In this document: piece after piece, positions 56,887 through 64,000 of the stretch | Layout: every line of letters starts with the position of its first letter | Numbering within the stretch: position 1 is the stretch's first letter | The notes under the pieces: generated by a model | Database searches by the model: none | The model's input: only the letters and a program-made list of their open reading frames with translations | What the model was told of the DNA's origin: nothing | Made by a program: the position numbers and the translations under genes | DNA from: Lumbricus terrestris | Taxonomy: Eukaryota; Annelida; Clitellata; Crassiclitellata; Lumbricidae | DNA: 64,000 bases | Assembly: GCA_949752735.1 (NCBI GenBank) | Contig: OX457043.1 | Span: forward strand, 38,500,605-38,564,604 | Direction of reading: 5' to 3'

Positions 56887-57299
56887 CACGATGGCATTTG
56901 CAATGCAGCAAATTGTCATCGGCTATTTCCGCAAATGGTATGCAAATGCCTGATCATAGATCAGGCAGGTCGGTCGAATTAGCGTAATAATTTATTTGTC
57001 GGGCACGTTCAGTTATAGCAAGTGCAAATATTAGTAAAGACTCATTTTGCCCCAGAAAACTTCAATCGAGGTGCCAAATGACAATACATTAAAAATCGGT
57101 AAATGACATCGAAACCACGTAATAATTCTAATTGTAATCCTATGGCCACATGTTGTACTCTATGCACTATATGCACTCGAAAACGCAGGTATAGGCTACT
57201 AAACATGCTGCTTAATAACGAACGCTTGCGTGAGTAAGATCGAGGGTTGTTGTCCAAAGTTGTCGTCCGAAAGATGTCGGACTCTGGTCGCCAGAGTGT

Positions 57300-57705
57300 C
57301 AGATATCATTGCCACCATCGTTTGACAGACTTTGACTCTATCATTGCCACCATCAATAGCCTCCATAATTTGCGTCTTTCATTGCCTCTATCATTTGCCT
57401 CAGGCTCCTCAGGTCCCTACTCAGCCAGTCTGGCTGAGTAGGGACCTGTAAGGTGGGTGTGGCTTAGGATTGGAAGGTGGGTTGGGTTGGAGGTGTTCCG
57501 ATGCATGAATTCTTGAAGAGGCGAGACTTCAGTCTTGAGTGAAAAACCCGAGTGATGATAGATATAGAGGAGCCTGAGGCAAATGATAGGGGCAATGATA
57601 TAGAGGCAAATGATAGAGGCAATGATATAGAGGCAGATGATGGAGACTATTGACAGTGGCAATGATAGAGTCAAACGATGGTGGCAATTGAGACACAGTA
57701 CATAT
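57300..57705. repeat. Inverted repeat around an 18-bp palindrome
   Basis: The left arm (57300-57410) and right arm (57560-57700) are imperfect inverse copies built of ATCATTGCCACCATC and CATTGCCTCTATCATTTGCC units. Between them AGGTCCCTACTCAGCCAG (57411-57428) is followed after one base by its exact inverse (57430-57447). The next 100 bp hold a - strand non-LTR tail with VFHS-like text. Confidence 0.85.
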
Positions 57706-58131
57706 GAGAGAGGCTGGTGTGAGCAAAGAGTGATCGATCACCTTAAATATAATGTTATGTAAATCTTCGAGAATTTCACAGCGCCCACAAAAGCCACGTC
57801 AGGGAGACCAGCTTCTTCACCGCCTATTCATTATAAGCAATGCAACACTGCACATTGCATATTTAGCCACATTTTCACATTCCTTAAAACTTGGAATTTA
57901 AGTCTATGTGCGTTTTCACACTCCTTCTACAGCAGCTGCAGTCAATGTGTTGAGAAGCGTCTAAAGCAACGCATTAACGCACACAACCACCGGACACCGT
58001 CATCCGAATCCGACGTATGCTTGTCGCCACATACTGGAACAATTAGATAACCATAACCGCGGATTAAAGTATACCTTAGATAGCAGTATACACACGGGTA
58101 CTAACCGAGTTTTACCTGAGCAGGTACTCTC
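57705..58131. other. Downstream flank of the glycosyltransferase gene
   Basis: Contains the reversed LINE tail with CAGCGCCCACAAAAGCC at 57778-57797. No exon for a possible GT31 continuation is recognisable here. Confidence 0.4.
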
Positions 58132-59430
58132 TCAACCGCTCACCTGTGAATTCGTTCCGCATGAAGGACCCTTCTTTATTTCGTTCCAGGTGGACGTGAG
58201 TAGCGCTGGCGTCATCTTCGTTCCAGATATGATTCTATTCTCTATGATATCACAGGCGGATGGTGCTTTGTTAGTCCAGTAGGCGAATCCCTGTTGTCGC
58301 TCATGCGTGACGTTCAGGATGCGTCCGAGAATGCCAGTTATGTAGACGTCGTCGATGAAGATTGAAGGCACGTACTCCGATGTCTCGTACAATTCTCGCA
58401 CGATGTCGCCTGTGATGAGATACGCGGCACCGGATTCGTATGGCGGATAGTATTGAAAGGGAAAGTCCGTCCGGCTGAGCTTCCACTTCCCATTCCGGTA
58501 GACCTTGGAGCCGACGTTCAACGGACCCATGATGGACCGGTGCATCGTTCGATTCCTGAGTACGTTGACCAGATAAGGCACGTTGATGAACATGTCATCG
58601 TCGTTCTTGAAGAGATACTTGGCAGCGGAACAGCCCTGAGAGACGAGCTTCAGTCCAAGCAACGACTTGAGCGTCATGTTCTGGTAGGAGTCCATAAAGT
58701 TGCCCTGAACAACATCGTCGAACTTGTGCCATTCCTCACGGATCAGATCGTTAAGACCAGGGTCCTTATGCGTTCCGAACACGAAGACGAGCTTGATCTT
58801 CTCGCTGAAGGTCCCTGCAGCCAGGTTCGGCCAGCTGCCGTTCAGGATGGCTGAACCCCAAGTGCTACGGATCGCTGCTCTTCGCTCGGTGTTTGGATGG
58901 TGAGAATGAATGAGAATGATCATGAAAGTGGCTTCGTCACAGAGCGATCTTGGACTGAGGGTTATATCGTACAGGTAAGGGTTGACCTTTGATTCGTGGA
59001 CCTTGTAAAACTTGCGTTCCAGTTCCTCGAGGTTCGGCTGGGTCGCCGTCGTCGTCGTCATCGTCTTCGTCGTCGTCATCGTCGTTGTTCTCGTGATCGT
59101 TGTCATGCTCGGCTCAACTGCTTCCGGTCTTAGGATTGTTTTGACGACGATCTGCCCATTGTCGTTCCGCTCCACCTGTAGCGAGACGCGCATTTTGTCA
59201 GGCAGTGCACCGATGCGAGACCAGTTCAATGAACCGCTCAGCTGAGACCGTTGCGCTTCGTCGACAGCGGCATCCTGTTCGGTCGGCGTGTCCAGTGGAA
59301 CGTAGCTGCTGTTCCAGTAGACGACTGCGATGATGTTCTCGAGGATGAGAACGGCGCACAGGTAATAGGTCAGGCCGAACAGACACATGCGCCATCGGCT
59401 GCGGGTCATAGAAATCCGATGCCGAACCAT
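58132..59430 (-). CDS. Beta-1,3-galactosyltransferase-like glycosyltransferase (GT31)
   Basis: Golgi type II membrane enzyme that would transfer galactose or N-acetylglucosamine from a UDP-sugar in beta-1,3 linkage to a glycan. The 432-residue frame shows a short basic cytoplasmic tail, a membrane anchor at about 15-38, a stem with a Thr-rich run (109-129), and a GT31 domain from about 165: RRAAIRSTW (183-191), VFVFGT, FMDSYQNMTLKSL, the metal-binding DDD at 277-279 in KNDDDMFIN, YPPYESGAAYL (328-338), and IDDVYITG (359-366, the family's E/DDVxxG motif). Six N-glycosylation sequons are visible (40, 69, 197, 251, 293, 373). Starts at residues 1 and 8 are both possible. The last codons overlap a perfect donor, CAG|GTGAGC, so the gene may continue into another exon. 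Exact acceptor and family member cannot be told. Confidence 0.93.
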   Translation of the reverse strand: MVRHRISMTRSRWRMCLFGLTYYLCAVLILENIIAVVYWNSSYVPLDTPTEQDAAVDEAQRSQLSGSLNWSRIGALPDKMRVSLQVERNDNGQIVVKTILRPEAVEPSMTTITRTTTMTTTKTMTTTTATQPNLEELERKFYKVHESKVNPYLYDITLSPRSLCDEATFMIILIHSHHPNTERRAAIRSTWGSAILNGSWPNLAAGTFSEKIKLVFVFGTHKDPGLNDLIREEWHKFDDVVQGNFMDSYQNMTLKSLLGLKLVSQGCSAAKYLFKNDDDMFINVPYLVNVLRNRTMHRSIMGPLNVGSKVYRNGKWKLSRTDFPFQYYPPYESGAAYLITGDIVRELYETSEYVPSIFIDDVYITGILGRILNVTHERQQGFAYWTNKAPSACDIIENRIISGTKMTPALLTSTWNEIKKGPSCGTNSQVSG

Positions 59431-60060
59431 TGACGATGACTAGTGAGCAGCAGCCAACAGTCGTACATGCTGCAAATTAGACATCACATACATCGCAATT
59501 GTAATCAGAATAATCAGAATGCTTTAATATATAAAAGACATAACGACAATATTCATTCGAGGAAGAGCTATGAAACTGAGTGGTGACAAGGATATGCAGC
59601 ATAAGAAGACAGGAAGCTGACAGGATTTGGAAGGCGAACGACCAAATAAGAGAACTTCTCCTCGTGCGGATTATGGCTGGAGAGGGCGCTATGAGAAGAA
59701 CAGGATTTCAATGGGAATAACAATTATATAATAATAATAACGACAATTTATATGGCGCCGTAACGCGGCCATACCGCTACAAGGGCGCCTCACAAACGGC
59801 CAACTGCGGGAAAATATGATATATGAAGGCCATACATGTAGAATTGTAGATAGTTAGATAGACTTCACAAAGGTCCTAAACACACGCACATTATCTATTT
59901 CTTTTAGAACACAATTGGCATATAGGCATAGGCTACATGTATTGTAGACATGTATAATTGTATATAACACCTGCACTTTCAAGTTCGAGTTGTTTTCTTA
60001 CCTGATCAAATGATCAACGAGCTTCGAATGATCGATGGCATACATGCCAATCGGTTTCCA
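59431..60060. other. Upstream flank of the glycosyltransferase gene
   Basis: Would hold the 5' UTR and promoter if the coding region is a single exon. No TATA box or other element can be assigned with confidence; a SINE/LINE tail sits at 59725-59800. Confidence 0.35.
59725..59800 (-). repeat. Non-LTR/SINE tail with (ATT)n
   Basis: Reverse of GGCGCC..TTGTAGCGG, TTACGGCGCCATATAAATTG, (TTATTA)n; related to the tail at 48270-48370. Confidence 0.55.
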
Positions 60061-60147
60061 TGTCCGTCCGTCCGTCCGTCTGTCTGTCTGTCTATCTGTT
60101 TGTCTGTCTGAGTGGTCCTAAACATATATATCTATATATATATATAA

Positions 60148-62240
60148 TAGGGTGGAGTGAAAAAAATGAAATTGATATTTCAGAATCGGCTGGGTGTGCA
60201 AAAGTTGTGTACTGGGTACAGTAGTTTGGGTGCAAAATATTATTGGATTTGGCTAGCTTCTTGAGGTGCCCCAGCGCCCCAAAAAATTACGAAATGGCTC
60301 TATTTCGCATGTTCGTCTTAATTTTGTGTATATTAACAATATTTTATTTGTTTCTACTGTGATTTTATTATGGTGATCTCTTTAGCTAGTACTTTACATA
60401 TTGAAGGGATAACTCCAAGAATGGCAGCAAAAAAGTCGAAAACAAGACGAGCCAGTAGGCTAGGTATCCAGTCTTTGAGATTCCTACGAAATTGCCTCAA
60501 ATTGTGTTTCCACACGCGCTGACATGATGAAGTTCTTCCTGTTCATTCATGATGACAAGAAATTATAGAAATCCGTAAGGGATCCCGCAATGGCTGTTTT
60601 TGCAGTATACTGGTGACACATTTCATTGAAGGAGGGTGGATTATAGCCTACTGTAGAACATCCAGCCCAACGATATCTCACAAGCGAGTAGGCCTATGTG
60701 AAAATATTTTGACTGTTTCACGCCAAGTACAGAAATCTGCCTTAACCATTTAAGGGCAGATTGCACCAATAAATGCTAATACTGGTAACGTATAGGAGGT
60801 GTTATTTGCTTGCTTGAAATATAAGGGAGTCCACTACAGTGGTTCTTTTGTTTGTTGCCTGCAAACAAATTGCCTCTGAGACATCTGCTACAGAAACTCA
60901 ATGGTGAAAGAGCACGGTCCTTCAGAGATTTCTGGTCCATTTCGTAAAGCAATCCAGGTATGTGAAAACATGCCTATGGTTCCCTTTACATCAATTGCAA
61001 TTAACAATTACTATCCATGTGTTGATAAGGGCGCTCTAAGCACGGATCAGAAGTATTTGTTCGATACAATCATGTCATACTATGCCAGCCTAGGAATGCC
61101 TTGTATACAAGTTCCTATAATCGAAACCCAGGTTCAGCAATTCATTCAAGATGACCCACAACTGCTCAAAGAATTCTATGCTTCTAACTTGCATCATTGG
61201 AACCATCAGAGCAACATGCCACACATATAAATTCATTATGAAGGCATTGGCCTGTGATCAAAATTAATGTTTTTCCACATCAGACCTGATCTTCGTGCAA
61301 AAGGTTTACGACATCCTCATCGAAGGATTGCATTTTCAAGATAACCTACTTGTTCAAAGATATTATGGAGACTGTCATCCAGTTATACAAAAATACCTTC
61401 CTCGGACATCCTGAGAATATTCTGCTTGAATTGTTAAAACAAGGAAAGATTTTATATGCCTATTAAGAAGTGTGGCATTACAAAGCATGCTATAGCTTCA
61501 CGGAATCGAGGTAGGCAAAAATGAAAAGAAAAAAGTTTCGTTGAATGCTTCTAATCAAACTAACTTCAATTGCAGGACCTCAATTACTCAATGTGTTCTT
61601 CAGAATAATAATTGAAATAGTTTATTCTGCTCATATCAGCAACGTTACCGCTTATTATAGACTTGTTTGTCACATCAAAGAAGATTTGAAGTTTTTTACA
61701 TTGGAATCGGTTTTGAGAGTTGGGGCACTTCCATACATTATACTAAAGGCATGATATTTTATCCTGGCGCCACTAGCATCTATGCACAAGTTATGCACCC
61801 TCCTGCAAATTATGGATTCTTCAAAAAATATTTTGCACAGAGCTTTCACTCCACCCTATTCAGCATGTCGGCTGGTGTGGAAACACAGTTTGAAGCAATT
61901 CCGTAGGAATCTCAAAGACTTGATGCCTACTGGTTCGTCTGGTTTTCGACTTTTTGGCTGCCATTCTTGGAGTTATCCCTTCAATATGTAGATTACTATC
62001 TAAAGATATCACCATAATAAAATCACAGCAGCAAAAAAATAAAAAATATTGTTAATATAAACAAAATTAAGATGAAAATGCGAAATAGAGCCATTTCGTA
62101 ATTTTTGGGGGCGTTGGGGCACCTCAAAAAGCTAACCAAATCCAATAATATTTTGCACCCAAACTACAGTACCCAGTACACAACCTTTGCACACCCAGCC
62201 GATTCTGAAATATCAATTTCATTTTTTTCACTCCGCCCTA
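60148..62240. mobile_element. 2.1-kb DNA transposon with about 200-bp TIRs
   Basis: Long TIRs (60148-60350 and 62040-62240) starting TAGGG.GGAGTGAAAAAAATG, with ATATATAA on both sides (60140-60147 and 62241-62248); the flank is AT-repeat-rich so the duplication is weaker evidence. Inside on the + strand is a 109-codon frame (60901-61230: GALSTDQKYLFDTIMSYYAS ... IETQVQQFIQDDPQLLKEFY), then text in other frames with VIQ..TFLGHPENILLELL (61370-61430) and a frame with HTLKQFRRNLKDLM-like wording. These look like pieces of one decayed mobile-element protein that I cannot name. Confidence 0.82.
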
Positions 62241-62249
62241 ATATATAAG

Positions 62250-63520
62250 CTTATGCACGTGTATGCCAATTGTGTTCAAGATGTGTGAGCGTTGTGACAC
62301 GTCTACGACTCTCTGTCTAAATGTGTTATATATATGTATATAGGCTTACCGGTATGTTCATATATATATATATATATATATATATAAGTTTGTAATGTTC
62401 ACGGTTATTTGTCTGACTGATCGTCTGTTTATTCGTCCGTGCTTCCGTCTGTCAGTTCGTGAATGGAAAATTTCAGAATCAGTGATCGAGATGCAATGAC
62501 TCATGTCGTCCGATGGCCGTATACGATCAGCCTTTCATCAGAATATATCTGGTCTGCTTGTATTATTTTAATTTCAAACACGTAGCTAGACCTGAACAGG
62601 TACAACAGGTACAACAGGTACAACAGGTACAACTGGCCCCGTTAGCTTAGAGTGAATCGTCGAAATGAGAAGCCAGAGAATGAAAGCATGCATGTTGGTC
62701 TATTAATCAACAACCGACGTAGAGCTTATGACAGATGATGAGGAGCATCAAGCGGTACCGTAGCACATGCAATGCGCTAGATAAAGTAAGATAAAATAAA
62801 GAAAAGTATGATAAAGTAAGAAACAAAGTAAGACTAATTAAGGAGAGCATATTAATTATAACTTCTCATTTGCTGTCCTGTCCTGTCTTTGTTGTTTCTG
62901 TGGATGGGTGGATGGGTGGATGGGTGGGTGGAAGACAGTCTCCTCCATGATGCGACTCAACCATTTCTTCTTGTAATTTGTAATTTTCATGCTCCAAAAT
63001 CAAATTACTTTGAGTGTAACTTTATGTTCAGATACTGAAACCAATTGATATTGGTTTGGATAAGTTGAAGGTCAATAGGCCTACAACATTTACTATGGGC
63101 ATCTCCTATCAACGTTAGAAACCATTCAAGCGAAATTTAATACTTTGCAGTCAAACAATTTTCGTCACTGTTTGACTCTTCTTGATGCTGTTTACACATT
63201 TACACGTGGATTTTACAAACACTTTCAATATTTCCTCGAATTGAGATCAGAGATAAATTTATGCGATCCTTGCAACAGTGAGTGCCTCATCCATACTAAG
63301 AATTTGATGGATTTAAACACAAAAACGAATTAAAAATCTTGTAGTAAGCTATTATAATATACAGTAGAAGATGGCAGAAAGGAACTCTAGCGATGCTTCG
63401 TAGCAATACAACTATTCAGAAAATGTTTAGGCCTACACAATTTAATGCTGCCCTGCCTTCGTCTGCACCAGTAGATAGGCTTTAGTCTTACAGGTATGAT
63501 CATTAGAGCTAACAGACGAC
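62250..63520. other. Noncoding stretch with simple repeats
   Basis: Contains (AT)n, a 9-bp repeat and GGATGGGT repeats. A short + frame at 63145-63333 (HCLTLLDAVYTFTRGFYKHF ...) matches nothing I know. Confidence 0.4.
62593..62632. repeat. 9-bp ACAGGTACA tandem repeat
   Basis: Four units; a GGATGGGT repeat lies at 62902-62932 and (CCGT/CTGT)n at 60062-60112. Confidence 0.9.
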
Positions 63521-63521
63521 G

Positions 63522-63562
63522 ACGACTATCATCATCATCATCATCATCATCATCATCGTCAT

Positions 63563-63601
<39 letters not shown>
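63522..63601. repeat. (ATC)n microsatellite
   Basis: Run of ATC broken once by GTCATA. Confidence 0.95.
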
Positions 63602-63639
63602 TCGGCGCCTACTCCAACCGAAAGGGAGCGTTGCACATT

Positions 63640-64000
63640 GAGTTGATTAAATTTCTTCAACGTGTCCGACCCTCAGCCACAGTGATGGCCATGTTCAAAT
63701 CTATACCCAGCCCTGTGTTACGTCTTCATCATCCCGAGCCAGGTGGTTCTAGGTCTTCCTCTAGGGCGTTTCCAGGAAGGCAGAGCCTGCGCCAGTAGTG
63801 CCTATCTAGAGTCTGAGCCTGCTGGCATTCGAGCGACATGAAGTGGCCCGACTTCATCACCAACGCGGAGGTCTACAACAGAACTGGACCGATAAATCAC
63901 ATGACACAAGACATGAGAGTGTTGACGCATCTGCCTCAGGTCAACGTAAGCAGCGTAAAGAGGCTGTCTGAACTCTCTCCTCTTCTGGGCAAGAAGGTTG
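63640..64000 (-). mobile_element. Non-LTR endonuclease/RT tail, at window edge
   Basis: On the - strand it encodes, in shifting frames, KRPRGRPRTTWLGMM and CQQAQTLDRHYWRRLCLPG, typical of the C-terminal region of endonuclease-reverse transcriptase proteins (consensus RGRPR.TW). It starts next to an (ATC)n array and runs off the window. Confidence 0.5.

Noticed and set aside
56547..56987. 146-residue NQCNQYN protein, or a CRISPR-like array
   Set aside because: A 9-bp minisatellite with no spacers; open only because the unit lacks stops.
58453..58854. 133-residue plus-strand protein
   Set aside because: Antisense shadow of the glycosyltransferase coding sequence.

Overview
This is a eukaryotic genomic window with split genes, intact splice signals, dense interspersed repeats and long low-complexity tracts. 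I found no operons, ribosome binding sites, CRISPR arrays or rRNA genes. Protein sequence and repeat content fit a marine invertebrate animal, perhaps a deuterostome, but I cannot assign a species. The short palindrome TAGGCCTA and its variants recur throughout and look like a lineage signature.

Two host genes can be supported. The first is a complete CDC20 (fizzy) gene on the + strand: nine coding exons from 15093 to 39669 join in frame into a 510-residue WD40 activator of the anaphase-promoting complex, starting with the conserved N terminus and ending in the IR tail. The second is an uninterrupted 432-residue type II membrane glycosyltransferase of the beta-1,3-galactosyltransferase family (GT31) on the - strand at 58132-59430. 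A 97-bp copy of the last CDC20 exon lies about 1.8 kb downstream of the gene at 41431-41530.

Layout. 1-7100: microsatellites, a 1-kb purine-rich array (2850-3858), a C-rich array (4585-5060), a tRNA-like SINE and non-LTR 3' ends. 7100-14100: a SINE, then stacked DNA transposons. 14100-39700: the CDC20 gene, whose introns hold degraded non-LTR retrotransposons, hAT-type elements, a mariner relic, MITEs, a SINE and two perfect inverted repeats. 39700-42980: probable 3' UTR, the exon-9 copy and non-LTR fragments. 42984-50364: a 7.4-kb insertion with 8-bp target duplications containing a broken HARBI1-like gene and younger insertions. 50365-57700: MITEs, minisatellites and an old non-LTR relic. 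58100-59450: the glycosyltransferase gene. 60148-62240: a transposon with about 200-bp inverted repeats. 62250-64000: simple repeats and a non-LTR tail.

The strongest new information is the insertion history. At least eleven elements carry exact matching 8-bp flanking duplications typical of the hAT superfamily, plus three with imperfect or unclear ones, and many are nested so that their order of arrival can be read. No clearly undescribed functional system is evident. The best candidates for a second look are the 7.4-kb element, the 2.1-kb element at 60148-62240, the intronic perfect hairpins, and a SINE that shares the 3' tail of the local LINEs.
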